From contig DFST01000124.1 of assembly GCA_002378975.1 (NCBI GenBank), positions 1 to 24,467 on the forward strand: 24,467 nucleotides of DNA, in the 5' to 3' direction. Position numbers and translations under genes: made by a program. Positions 7,345 to 14,565 of the stretch are shown piece after piece. The notes under the pieces were generated by a model, which had not been told where the DNA came from, searched no databases, and saw only the letters and a list, made by a program, of their open reading frames with translations. This stretch comes from Chitinophagaceae bacterium UBA3430 (GTDB lineage Bacteria > Bacteroidota > Bacteroidia > Chitinophagales > Chitinophagaceae). Each line of letters opens with the position of its first letter. Within the stretch, counting starts at the first letter, position 1.

Positions 7345-7373
7345 CATCCCCGAAAGAAAAGGGACCTCAAAAC

Positions 7374-7679
7374 ATGTCGCAGCGTATTCGAATCAAATTG
7401 CAGTCCTACGATCACAACTTGGTTGACAAATCAGCCGAGAAGATCGTGAAGACCGTGCGCAGCACCGGAGCGGTGGTCACTGGCCCCATTCCTCTGCCTA
7501 CGCGTCGTAAGATCTTCACCGTGTTGCGTTCCCCGCACGTGAATAAGAAGAGTCGGGAGCAATTCCAGTTGGCTACGCACAAGCGTCTGCTGGACATCTA
7601 CACGTCGACCAGTCGTACCGTAGATGCATTGAGCAAACTGGACCTGCCCAGTGGGGTGGAAGTCGAGATCAAGGCCTAA
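7374..7679 (+). CDS. rpsJ: 30S ribosomal protein S10 (uS10)
   Basis: S10 sits in the 30S head and in other bacteria also serves as NusE in transcription antitermination. The 101-residue product begins MSQRIRIKLQSYDHNLVDKS and has the conserved loop segment GPIPLPTRRKIFTVLRSPHV and the C-terminal LDLPSGVEVEIKA, the usual length for the family. The ATG at 7374 was chosen over an in-frame upstream start at 7314, because the latter lies inside the promoter and adds 20 unrelated residues. It is the first gene of the operon. The 234-base gap to rplC is by far the largest in the operon and carries several inverted repeats. No Shine-Dalgarno precedes it. Confidence 0.97.
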   Translation: MSQRIRIKLQSYDHNLVDKSAEKIVKTVRSTGAVVTGPIPLPTRRKIFTVLRSPHVNKKSREQFQLATHKRLLDIYTSTSRTVDALSKLDLPSGVEVEIKA

Positions 7680-7913
7680 CAGCTTTGATGTCGCATCGTT
7701 CTTATTTGTTGAATTAGTAAGTAAAAGGTCATCTCTCAATCTGCCTTCGGCGGAGAAAAGAGCGCTGACTGAATCACATAAAACAAGCCATTCAGGGTTT
7801 GTTTACCGTCGGTACTTCCCCAGAAAGGAAAAGGTCGTCGGCGAACGGGGATTGAAGTCCGGTCTATACCACCGAACTGTCCCGATACCCTGACAGGCAT
7901 AAACGCAACGTTT
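7680..7913 (+). promoter_or_regulatory. Structured rpsJ-rplC spacer, candidate leader RNA
   Basis: No convincing gene lies in these 234 bases, but several pairings can be drawn by hand. They include TCTGCC/GGCGGA (7740-7745 with 7749-7754) and a 9-bp helix, AAACAAGCC with GGTTTGTTT (7781-7789 with 7796-7804, one G-U). A long-range helix pairs CGG and ACTTCCCC (7810-7812, 7814-7821) with GGG, GAAGT and CCG (7848-7850, 7854-7858, 7859-7861), with small bulges. Further 3' are CTGTC/GACAG (7877-7881 with 7892-7896) and AAACG-CAA-CGTTT (7901-7913) touching the rplC start codon. No T-run or clear promoter box is present. A cis-acting ribosomal-protein leader, for instance for L3 or L4 feedback, is an inference. 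Confidence 0.5.
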
Positions 7914-8531
7914 ATGAAAGGTATCATTGGGAAGAAAATCGGAATGACCAGCGTCTTCGATTCAACAGGCAAGCAGACCGCCTGTACCATCATCGAAGCG
8001 GGCCCCTGCGTGGTGACCCAGGTTAAGACACAAGCGTCTGACGGGTACAATGCCCTTCAAGTTTCCTTTGGCGAGAAAAAAGAAAAGCGTGCGACCAAAG
8101 CCGCTGTGAATCACTTTGCCAAGGCGCAAACAACTCCCAAACAGATTTCCAGAGAATTTCGTGATTGCTCACTCGAGAAAGCGATCGGGGAAACGATTAC
8201 CGTAGACATTTTCGCTGAAGGCGATAAAGTTGAGGTAGTTGGTACCACGAAGGGAAAAGGCTTTCAGGGTGTCGTCAAGCGTCATGGATTTGCCGGTGTG
8301 GGCCAGCAGAGCCACGGTCAACACGATCGTCAGCGTGCTCCAGGTTCGCTGGGTAACTCTTCCGATGCCAGCCGTGTTATGAAAGGCATGCGCATGGCAG
8401 GTCGTATGGGAAATGATCGCGTAAAGATGAAAGGCTTGAAGGTCGTAAAGATCTTCGCTGAGAAAAACTACATCTTGGTAAGTGGTTCGGTACCCGGCCA
8501 CAATGGTTCCATCGTATACATTCTGAAATAA
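7914..8531 (+). CDS. rplC: 50S ribosomal protein L3 (uL3)
   Basis: L3 binds 23S rRNA early in 50S assembly and reaches toward the peptidyl transferase centre. The 205-residue protein starts MKGIIGKKIGMTSVF. It has the internal segment VVGTTKGKGFQGVVKRHGF (about 108-126) and the long basic loop SHGQHDRQRAPGSLG (133-147). The glutamine that PrmB methylates in Escherichia coli L3 is an asparagine here (Asn148), so that modification is not expected. Its start codon directly follows a small hairpin (7901-7913) at the end of the structured spacer. rplD follows after 42 bases, which contain a weak CGGGA/TTCCG pairing. Confidence 0.97.
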   Translation: MKGIIGKKIGMTSVFDSTGKQTACTIIEAGPCVVTQVKTQASDGYNALQVSFGEKKEKRATKAAVNHFAKAQTTPKQISREFRDCSLEKAIGETITVDIFAEGDKVEVVGTTKGKGFQGVVKRHGFAGVGQQSHGQHDRQRAPGSLGNSSDASRVMKGMRMAGRMGNDRVKMKGLKVVKIFAEKNYILVSGSVPGHNGSIVYILK

Positions 8532-8573
8532 CCCGGCGGGAGACTTCCGACAAAAGCCGATAAAAGATAAAGT

Positions 8574-9209
8574 ATGAAACTCGACGTATTCAATAGCCAG
8601 GGAAAATCAACCGGTCGCTCCGTAGAGCTCCCGGAGGAAATCTTTGGTGCCGAGCCGAACAATCACGTGATCTACCTGGCTGTTAAGCAGTATTTGGCTG
8701 CGCAGCGTCAGGGAACCCACAAGGTGAAAACTCGTGCCGAGGTGAAAGGTGCTAGCCGCAAGCTGCACAAACAAAAAGGAACCGGTGGAAGCCGGAAGGG
8801 TAACATCCGCAACCCGTTGTACAAAGGCGGGGGTACCATTTTTGGTCCCAAGCCGCATGCTTACGACATCAAATTGAATCGCAAGGTGAAAGACCTGGCC
8901 AAGATCTCTGCGCTTAGCCACAAGGCGAAGTCTCAGTCGATTGTTGTGCTGGAAGACCTGAAGATGGAAAAGCCGCAAACCAAGCAATTCGCTGGCATCC
9001 TCAGCAACCTGAAGCTGAACGATAAAAAAATCATGTTCGTCCAGCCCGAGCACAACAGCGAAGTGGAACTGTCGATTCGCAACCTGCCTGCTGTATTGGG
9101 CGTGATGCTGAGCGACATCAACACGTACGACATTATGAACTCCGATGTTTTGGTATTGAGCGAAAGCGCAGCCAAGATCTTCTCTGAGGAAGAAACGGCA
9201 CAAGCCTGA
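8574..9209 (+). CDS. rplD: 50S ribosomal protein L4 (uL4)
   Basis: L4 helps start 50S assembly and its long loop lines the peptide exit tunnel. In Escherichia coli it represses its own S10 operon by binding the leader mRNA. The 211-residue protein has the globular N-terminus, then the extended basic tunnel loop at about residues 49-95 (including KQKGTGGSRKGNIRN and FGPKPHAY), then the C-terminal fold with LVLSESAAKIF. The length is normal. It lies 42 bases after rplC and 34 before rplW without a Shine-Dalgarno. Whether L4 feedback operates here, and whether the rpsJ-rplC spacer is its target, cannot be told from sequence. Confidence 0.97.
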   Translation: MKLDVFNSQGKSTGRSVELPEEIFGAEPNNHVIYLAVKQYLAAQRQGTHKVKTRAEVKGASRKLHKQKGTGGSRKGNIRNPLYKGGGTIFGPKPHAYDIKLNRKVKDLAKISALSHKAKSQSIVVLEDLKMEKPQTKQFAGILSNLKLNDKKIMFVQPEHNSEVELSIRNLPAVLGVMLSDINTYDIMNSDVLVLSESAAKIFSEEETAQA

Positions 9210-9243
9210 TCCATCAACGAATTAACTGAATAAAAGATATTCC

Positions 9244-9543
9244 ATGAAACTGAGCGAAGTACTGATCAAGCCGATCCTCTCTGAGAAGGCAAATAACCAG
9301 CAAGAGAAGCTCCGTCGCTATGCCTTCAAAGTAGCACGCAAAGCGAATAAGTTGGAGATCAAGCGAGCTGTGGAGAGCTTCTATGGTGTTTCTGTTACTG
9401 CCGTGAACACTGCGGTGGTGCCTGGCAAACACAAGAGCCGCTCCACCAAATCTGGTGTGATCGAAGGGCGTAAGCCTGCTTACAAAAAAGCTTTTGTGAC
9501 CGTAGCCGAAGGCGAAACCATCGACCTGTACGCCAGCATTTAA
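9244..9543 (+). CDS. rplW: 50S ribosomal protein L23 (uL23)
   Basis: L23 lies at the exit of the peptide tunnel and is the docking site for trigger factor and SRP. The 99-residue product has the family opening VLIKPILSEKA, the central YAFKVARKANKLEIKRAVES and the basic segment VPGKHKSRSTK. Trigger factor normally contacts a surface glutamate of L23, but its position was not assigned here. It is spaced 34 bases after rplD and 56 before rplB. Length and motifs are ordinary. Confidence 0.96.
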   Translation: MKLSEVLIKPILSEKANNQQEKLRRYAFKVARKANKLEIKRAVESFYGVSVTAVNTAVVPGKHKSRSTKSGVIEGRKPAYKKAFVTVAEGETIDLYASI

Positions 9544-9599
9544 TAACAAACTAGAATGGCCGCAACAGCCGCTAATGTTGATTAATAAAAAGAAGGAAC

Positions 9600-10436
9600 A
9601 TGGCACTAAGAAAATTTAAACCCATCACCGCCGGAACTCGTTGGCGCATTGGCAATGCCTATGCGGAGGTAACCACGAATGTACCGGAGAAGACCCTGGT
9701 GGAACCCAAGCCCCGTACCGGTGGTCGTAACTCATCCGGTCATCTCTCGATGCGTTATCGCGGAGGTGGGCACAAGAAGAAATACCGCATCATCGACTTC
9801 AAACGCAATAAAGCGGGTGTAGCCGAAGTGATGACGATCGAATACGATCCGAACCGTACCGCTTTCATCGCCTTGCTGCAGTATGCAGACGGAGAGAAGC
9901 GTTATATCCTCGCTCCGCAAGGGCTCCAAGTAGGTGCTAAAGTGGAAAGCGGTAAGGATGTAGCACCTGAGGTGGGTAACACCCTCCCTATGCGCAACAT
10001 GCCTTTGGGTACCAACGTGCACAACATTGAAATGCAACCCGGTCAAGGGGGTAAGCTGGCACGCAGTGCCGGTTCATCCGCTCAACTGTCGAACAAAGAA
10101 GATCGCTACGCGGTACTGAAGATGCCTTCGGGTGAATTGCGCAAGATCCTGATCGATTGCTGTGCGACTGTGGGTGTGGTGAGCAACAGCGACCACAGTC
10201 TGCAAAGCATGGGTAAAGCCGGTCGTAACCGTTGGCGCGGGATCAAGCCTCGCAACCGCGGTGTGGCCATGAACCCGGTCGATCACCCGATGGGTGGTGG
10301 TGAGGGTAAAGCCTCCGGAGGACAGCCTCGCAGCCGTAACGGACAATACTCACGTGGTTTGAAAACACGTACCAAGGGTAAGTCCAGCGACAAGCTGATC
10401 ATCCAGCGCAAGAACGGAAGCAAAATCTCTAAGTAA
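9600..10436 (+). CDS. rplB: 50S ribosomal protein L2 (uL2)
   Basis: L2 is a primary 23S rRNA-binding protein needed for subunit association and the peptidyl transferase centre. The 278-residue product has the N-terminal LRKFKPITAGTR, the RNA-binding SH3-like and OB regions (SSGHLSMRYRGGGHKKKYR) and the near-invariant NPVDHPMGGGEG (225-236) with His229. Met231 stands where Escherichia coli has a second histidine, a variant usual in Bacteroidota. A modest AAGGA lies only two bases before the ATG, too close to be a good Shine-Dalgarno. It is followed by rpsS after 28 bases. Confidence 0.98.
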   Translation: MALRKFKPITAGTRWRIGNAYAEVTTNVPEKTLVEPKPRTGGRNSSGHLSMRYRGGGHKKKYRIIDFKRNKAGVAEVMTIEYDPNRTAFIALLQYADGEKRYILAPQGLQVGAKVESGKDVAPEVGNTLPMRNMPLGTNVHNIEMQPGQGGKLARSAGSSAQLSNKEDRYAVLKMPSGELRKILIDCCATVGVVSNSDHSLQSMGKAGRNRWRGIKPRNRGVAMNPVDHPMGGGEGKASGGQPRSRNGQYSRGLKTRTKGKSSDKLIIQRKNGSKISK

Positions 10437-10464
10437 TCATCGACTAAACGAATAAGAAAGCATT

Positions 10465-10734
10465 ATGGCTCGTTCGATTAAAAAAGGTCCGTACATCGCC
10501 GCTCACCTCGAAAAAAAGGTGATGGGCATCAACGAAGGGAAATCTAAGAAAGGCGTAATCAAGACGTGGAGCCGTCGTTCCACCATCAGTCCGGATTTCG
10601 TCGGTCACACCTTCGCGGTACACAACGGCAACAAATTCATTCCGGTTTATGTCACCGAATTCATGGTGGGGCACAAGCTGGGCGAATTCGCGCCAACCCG
10701 TCAATTCAAAGGACACTCGAAAAAAGATTCCTAA
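10465..10734 (+). CDS. rpsS: 30S ribosomal protein S19 (uS19)
   Basis: S19 forms a head complex with S13 and contacts the A-site tRNA region and the intersubunit bridge. The 89-residue product begins MARSIKKGPYIAAHLEKKV and contains TWSRRSTISPDFVGHT and the conserved MVGHKLGEFAPTR near its C-terminus. Size and sequence are ordinary. It sits between rplB and rplV with spacings of 28 and 23 bases. Its partner S13 (rpsM) is not encoded in this window. Confidence 0.97.
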   Translation: MARSIKKGPYIAAHLEKKVMGINEGKSKKGVIKTWSRRSTISPDFVGHTFAVHNGNKFIPVYVTEFMVGHKLGEFAPTRQFKGHSKKDS

Positions 10735-10757
10735 TTAAGTAACTGCACAACATCATC

Positions 10758-11099
10758 ATGGAAGCTGTAGCTAAATTGAGAAATTATCCGACCTCGCCGC
10801 GCAAGATGCGCTTGTTGGCCGACCTGATCCGCGGACAGAAAGTGGAAAAGGTGCTGGCTCAGCTTGAGCACAATCCCAAGCATCCGGCGGTTCCCCTGCG
10901 CAAATTGGTACTCAGTGCCATCAGCAACTGGAAGCAAAAGAACGATGGAGGCGATGAGAGCCTGCTCGTCGTGAAGACCATCTTCGTTGATGGTGCCCGC
11001 ACCTTGAAGCGCATGCGTCCTGCTCCGCAGGGTCGTGGCTATCGGGTTCGCAAACGCAGCAACCACGTCACGGTCATCGTAGACACTCCGGTAAAATAA
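10758..11099 (+). CDS. rplV: 50S ribosomal protein L22 (uL22)
   Basis: L22 binds all domains of 23S rRNA, and its beta-hairpin forms the constriction of the exit tunnel with L4. The 113-residue product shows YPTSPRKMRLLADLIRG near the N-terminus and the hairpin segment RPAPQGRGYRVRKRSNHVTV at the C-terminus. No insertion is seen in the hairpin of the kind that confers macrolide resistance. It lies 23 bases after rpsS and 32 before rpsC. Confidence 0.97.
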   Translation: MEAVAKLRNYPTSPRKMRLLADLIRGQKVEKVLAQLEHNPKHPAVPLRKLVLSAISNWKQKNDGGDESLLVVKTIFVDGARTLKRMRPAPQGRGYRVRKRSNHVTVIVDTPVK

Positions 11100-11131
11100 T
11101 TATTTAAAAAAGTAACGCACAATCAACGACA

Positions 11132-11905
11132 ATGGGTCAAAAAGCAAATCCGATCGGTAACCGCCTGGGAATCATCCGGGGTTGGGAATCCAACTGGTTT
11201 GGTACGAGAAAAGATTTCGCCGGCAAGCTGATCGAGGATACCAAGATCCGCAATTACCTCACTGCCCGAATCAACAAAGGTGGCATCTCCAAGATTGTCA
11301 TCGAGCGTACCCTCGGTAAACTAATCATCACCATCCATACGTCCAAACCCGGTATCATCATCGGTAAAGGCGGTGGGGAAGTAGATCGCATTAAAGAGGA
11401 ATTGAAGAAGCTCACCGGTAAGGAAGATGTTCAGATCAACATTCTGGAGATCCGTCGTCCGGAGCTGGATGCCATGATCGTTGGCGAAAACATCGCCCGT
11501 CAGTTGGAGAACCGCATCAGCTACAAGCGTGCCATCAAAATGTCCATCGCTTCAGCACTTCGTATGGGTGCCGAAGGGATCAAGGTGAAAGTAGCCGGTC
11601 GTTTGGGTGGTGCGGAGATCGCACGAACTGAAGAGATCAAACAAGGCCGTGTGCCCCTGCATACTTTCCGTATGGACATCGACTACGCGAACGTGTTTGC
11701 TCAAACCGTCTACGGAAAGATCGGGATCAAGGTCTGGATCTGCAAGGGCGAAGTACTGGCCAAGCGCGATCTGAATCCGAATTTCATCGGAGGAAAGAAC
11801 GAAGGACCGGAGCGTCGTGCAGGCGAGCGTCCAATGGACCGTCGCGATGATCGTCGCGGTGGTGGTGGTGGCGAACGTCGGGGAGGAGGACGTTCCCGCG
11901 GTTAA
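11132..11905 (+). CDS. rpsC: 30S ribosomal protein S3 (uS3) with Arg/Gly-rich C-terminal tail
   Basis: S3 is a 30S head protein at the mRNA entry channel with helicase-related activity. The 257-residue product begins MGQKANPIGNRLGIIRGWES, has a KH domain with the GIIIGKGGGEVDRIKEEL loop (about 74-91), and the S3 C-terminal domain (GRLGGAEIARTEEIKQGRVPL). The last 30 or so residues form a low-complexity tail of Arg, Gly, Asp and Glu, ending in runs of glycine and RSRG. That makes it about 20-25 residues longer than Escherichia coli S3. Similar tails occur in other Bacteroidota. The tail is probably disordered and may bind RNA. It lies 32 bases after rplV. Confidence 0.97.
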   Translation: MGQKANPIGNRLGIIRGWESNWFGTRKDFAGKLIEDTKIRNYLTARINKGGISKIVIERTLGKLIITIHTSKPGIIIGKGGGEVDRIKEELKKLTGKEDVQINILEIRRPELDAMIVGENIARQLENRISYKRAIKMSIASALRMGAEGIKVKVAGRLGGAEIARTEEIKQGRVPLHTFRMDIDYANVFAQTVYGKIGIKVWICKGEVLAKRDLNPNFIGGKNEGPERRAGERPMDRRDDRRGGGGGERRGGGRSRG

Positions 11906-11940
11906 TTAACTATTCATCAACTCATTCGAAATAAGCAGTC

Positions 11941-12363
11941 ATGTTACAGCCAAAACGTACCAAACACCGGAAAATGCAAAAGGGTCGCATGAAAGGCGAC
12001 GCGAAGCGTGGCACGACCATCTCGTTTGGATCCTTCGCCCTCAAAGCGATGGATGAGCATTGGATCACCGATCGTCAGATCGAAGCCGCTCGTCAAGCGC
12101 TCACGCGTGAGATGAAGCGTGAGGGTAATGTGTGGATTCGCATCTTCCCCGACAAGCCCATCACCCGCAAGCCACTTGAAGTGCGTATGGGTAAGGGTAA
12201 GGGTAACCTCGAGTTCTGGGCAGCGGTTGTGAAGCCCGGTCGCATCCTGTTCGAAATCGACGGGGTGAGTGAACAAGTGGCACGCGCCTCCCTGTCGCTG
12301 GCTGCAGGCAAATTGCCGATCAAAACTAAATTCATCATGCGTCGCGACCTGGTCACGGCGTAA
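11941..12363 (+). CDS. rplP: 50S ribosomal protein L16 (uL16)
   Basis: L16 binds late in 50S assembly near the A-site tRNA elbow. The 140-residue protein starts MLQPKRTKHRKMQKGRMKG and has the conserved FPDKPITRKPLEVRMGKGKG segment that reaches toward the peptidyl transferase centre. In Escherichia coli an arginine in this loop is hydroxylated; an arginine is present in VRMGKGKGN here. The C-terminal AAGKLPIKTKFI is also typical. It lies 35 bases after rpsC and 21 before rpmC. Confidence 0.97.
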   Translation: MLQPKRTKHRKMQKGRMKGDAKRGTTISFGSFALKAMDEHWITDRQIEAARQALTREMKREGNVWIRIFPDKPITRKPLEVRMGKGKGNLEFWAAVVKPGRILFEIDGVSEQVARASLSLAAGKLPIKTKFIMRRDLVTA

Positions 12364-12384
12364 TCACTCATAAACTGAATTGCG

Positions 12385-12588
12385 ATGTCTAAGAAAGTCG
12401 ATTTTCTGAAAAGCGTCCAGGGGTTAAACGAACAGGACCTCAAGTCCCGTTTGGAAGAAGACAAGCTCCGTTTAAAGAAACTGGAGTTCGCCCATGCCAT
12501 CTCGCCATTGGAGAACCCCATGACCATCCGGAGCCTGCGCCGCGACATAGCTCGTGTGCAGACCCAACTCAAAAACAAGCAAGCCTAA
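12385..12588 (+). CDS. rpmC: 50S ribosomal protein L29 (uL29)
   Basis: L29 is a small helical protein near the tunnel exit beside L23. The 67-residue product has two predicted long helices. The conserved second-helix segment is ENPMTIRSLRRDIARVQTQL, preceded by LRLKKLEFAHA, where families usually show LRFQ. The length is typical. It sits in the invariant rplP-rpmC-rpsQ order with spacings of 21 and 15 bases. Confidence 0.95.
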   Translation: MSKKVDFLKSVQGLNEQDLKSRLEEDKLRLKKLEFAHAISPLENPMTIRSLRRDIARVQTQLKNKQA

Positions 12589-12603
12589 TAAATCCACCAA
12601 TCG

Positions 12604-12861
12604 ATGGAAGCAAGAAATTTAAGAAAGACCCGTATCGGTATCGTTACCAGCAACAAGATGACCAAGACGGTCACCGTGGCGGTGGAGCGTAAAGTAAAAC
12701 ACCCGATCTACGGAAAATTCGTGAAGAAGACCACGAAGTTCCATGCGCACGATGAAAAGAATGAGTGCAGCATCGGTGACCTGGTCAAGATCATGGAGAC
12801 CCGCCCCCTGAGCAAAACCAAGCGCTGGCGCATGGTGGAGATCGTGGAAAAAGTGAAATAA
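12604..12861 (+). CDS. rpsQ: 30S ribosomal protein S17 (uS17)
   Basis: S17 is an OB-fold protein that binds 16S rRNA early in 30S body assembly. The 85-residue product shows RKTRIGIVTSNKMTKTVTVA, KHPIYGKFVKKTTKFHAHDE and the C-terminal ETRPLSKTKRWRMVEIVEK, all family signatures. The start at 12604 (MEARNLRKTR) fits homologues. It lies 15 bases after rpmC and 26 before rplN. Nothing is unusual. Confidence 0.97.
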   Translation: MEARNLRKTRIGIVTSNKMTKTVTVAVERKVKHPIYGKFVKKTTKFHAHDEKNECSIGDLVKIMETRPLSKTKRWRMVEIVEKVK

Positions 12862-12887
12862 CCCTGACCCTTTAAAAAAGAAACGAA

Positions 12888-13256
12888 ATGATACAGCAAG
12901 AAAGCCGGTTGAACGTAGCCGATAACAGCGGAGCCAAGGAAGTACTTTGCATCCGTGTGTTGGGCAACAGCGGACAACGCTATGCCGGTATCGGGGATAA
13001 GATCGTGGTAACGGTAAAAGATGCCATTCCTTCGGGCGGCATCAAAAAAGGTACCGTAGCCAAGGCCGTGATCGTCCGTACCACCAACAAATTGCGTCGC
13101 AAGGACGGATCCTACATCCGCTTCGATGACAACGCCGTGGTTATCCTCAACCAATCCGATGAACCTCGCGGAACCCGCATCTTCGGCCCCGTCGCCCGTG
13201 AATTGCGCGACAAGGGTTACATGAAGATTGTTTCCCTGGCTCCCGAAGTTCTTTGA
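12888..13256 (+). CDS. rplN: 50S ribosomal protein L14 (uL14)
   Basis: L14 lies at the 30S-50S interface next to L19 and is the binding site of the silencing factor RsfS. The 122-residue product starts MIQQESRLNVADNSGAKEV and has KGTVAKAVIVRTTNKLRRKDG and the closing FGPVARELRDKGYMKIVSLA. The length is standard. It is the first gene of the part corresponding to the spc operon, but no promoter box, terminator or long gap separates it from rpsQ, so the S10 and spc blocks look like one transcription unit. Confidence 0.97.
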   Translation: MIQQESRLNVADNSGAKEVLCIRVLGNSGQRYAGIGDKIVVTVKDAIPSGGIKKGTVAKAVIVRTTNKLRRKDGSYIRFDDNAVVILNQSDEPRGTRIFGPVARELRDKGYMKIVSLAPEVL

Positions 13257-13282
13257 TCATTCAACTCCTTAACGAGAACAAT

Positions 13283-13618
13283 ATGAAAGCACGTTTCAAA
13301 TCCAAATACAACATTCGCAAAGGCGACACCGTCGTCGTAATCGCCGGTGATGACAAGGACCGTTCCCGCCCCCGCGTGGTCAAGGAAGTGATCCTGGAAA
13401 AAGGAAAGCTCATTGTGGAAGGCGTCAACATGATCTCCAAGCACACCAAACCCTCTGCACAAAACACACAGGGTGGAATCGTGAAGAAAGAAGCCCCGAT
13501 CCAAATGAGCAACGTGATGCTCTGGGATCCAAAAGCCAAATCAGCAACCCGCGTAACGAAGAAGCGCGCTGAAGGCAAAACTCAACGTGTCTCCAAAAAA
13601 TCAGGCGACACCATTTAA
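13283..13618 (+). CDS. rplX: 50S ribosomal protein L24 (uL24)
   Basis: L24 is one of the assembly-initiator proteins of the 50S subunit and contains a KOW motif. The ATG at 13283 gives a 111-residue protein starting MKARFKSKYNIRKGDTVVVI, with the KOW segment IRKGDTVVVIAGDDKD and the conserved HTKPSAQNTQGGIVKKEAP. A frame-open TTG at 13253 would overlap the rplN stop and add ten unrelated residues, so it was not chosen. It lies 26 bases after rplN and 24 before rplE. Confidence 0.96.
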   Translation: MKARFKSKYNIRKGDTVVVIAGDDKDRSRPRVVKEVILEKGKLIVEGVNMISKHTKPSAQNTQGGIVKKEAPIQMSNVMLWDPKAKSATRVTKKRAEGKTQRVSKKSGDTI

Positions 13619-13642
13619 TCACAGATGCTAATCTGAAAGAAT

Positions 13643-14215
13643 ATGAGTACAACACAAATCAAGCCCCGGTTGGCCACCAAATACAAGCAGGAGGTGGTGC
13701 CCGCCCTGGTAAAGAAATTCGGATACGGTAGCGTGATGCAAGCGCCCAAACTCGAAAAGATCTGCGTGAACCGCGGTGTGAACGGAGCCGTATCGGACAA
13801 GAAGATGATCGACATCGCGATTGACGAGCTATCTCAGATCACCGGTCAGAAAGCCGTAGCTACCATGTCGAAAAAAGACATCTCTAACTTCAAACTCCGG
13901 AAGAATATGCCCATCGGAGCCCGCGTTACTTTGCGTGGCGAAAAGATGTTTGAATTTCTCGATCGTTTGGTTTCGGTAGCACTTCCCCGTGTGCGTGACT
14001 TCAAAGGGATCAACGAAAAAGCTTTTGATGGTCGCGGAAACTATACACTGGGTGTAACCGAGCAAATCATCTTCCCCGAAATCGACATCGACAAAGTGAG
14101 CAAGATCACCGGTATGGACATTACGTTCGTAACTACGGCCAACACCGACGAAGAAGCCTATGAGCTGTTGAAGGAGTTGGGTATGCCATTCCGAAACAAC
14201 AAAACAACTAACTAA
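13643..14215 (+). CDS. rplE: 50S ribosomal protein L5 (uL5)
   Basis: L5 binds 5S rRNA and contacts the P-site tRNA and S13 across the subunit bridge. The 190-residue product has LEKICVNRGVNGAV, the TGQKAVATMSKKDISNFKLR segment, MPIGARVTLRG and the GNYTLGVTEQIIFPEI region, all typical of the family. It has a slightly longer N-terminus than Escherichia coli L5. In Escherichia coli, S8 represses the spc operon at the rplE start; no matching hairpin is obvious in the 24-base rplX-rplE spacer here. Confidence 0.97.
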   Translation: MSTTQIKPRLATKYKQEVVPALVKKFGYGSVMQAPKLEKICVNRGVNGAVSDKKMIDIAIDELSQITGQKAVATMSKKDISNFKLRKNMPIGARVTLRGEKMFEFLDRLVSVALPRVRDFKGINEKAFDGRGNYTLGVTEQIIFPEIDIDKVSKITGMDITFVTTANTDEEAYELLKELGMPFRNNKTTN

Positions 14216-14234
14216 ACAGATAAACTGAACGATT

Positions 14235-14504
14235 ATGGCTAAAACTTCCGTCAAAGCCCGTCAAGTAAAGCGTGAGCGCATGGTTGAGCATTATGCTGCC
14301 AAGCGTGAAGCGCTCAAGCAAGCCGGCGATTGGAAAGCCCTTGATGAATTGCCCAAAAATTCATCCAAAGTGCGCCTGAAGAACCGTTGTCAGCTCACGG
14401 GTCGCCCCAAAGGATATGTCCGTTTCTTCGGCATCTCCCGTATTGCCCTTCGAGACATGGCACTCAATGGCAAGATCCCCGGACTGAAAAAAGCCAGCTG
14501 GTAA
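14235..14504 (+). CDS. rpsN: 30S ribosomal protein S14 (uS14), zinc-free long form
   Basis: S14 completes the 30S head. The 89-residue product is the longer form without the CxxC zinc ligands of short S14: the core reads RLKNRCQLTGRPKGYVRFFG and the C-terminus ISRIALRDMALNGKIPGLKKASW. One cysteine is present but no zinc ribbon. It follows rplE by 19 bases. The 61-base spacer to rpsH holds a hairpin and a perfect Shine-Dalgarno. Confidence 0.97.
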   Translation: MAKTSVKARQVKRERMVEHYAAKREALKQAGDWKALDELPKNSSKVRLKNRCQLTGRPKGYVRFFGISRIALRDMALNGKIPGLKKASW

Positions 14505-14529
14505 ACTGAATCAACAATCAATCCAAACC

Positions 14530-14558
14530 ATCCGGTGAAAAAGCCGGATACCAGGAGG
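14530..14558 (+). promoter_or_regulatory. Hairpin and strong Shine-Dalgarno before rpsH
   Basis: ATCCGG (14530-14535) and CCGGAT (14544-14549) form a perfect 6-bp stem around an eight-base loop. Three bases later comes AGGAGG (14553-14558), seven bases from the rpsH ATG. No other ribosomal gene in the window has such a site. It supports the rpsH start and may serve regulation. Confidence 0.7.
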
Positions 14559-14565
14559 AAAATAT

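Noticed and set aside
7651..7893. An 80-codon open frame spanning the end of rpsJ and the rpsJ-rplC spacer
   Set aside because: It begins inside rpsJ in another frame, has no start context or recognisable sequence, and overlaps the predicted RNA helices.
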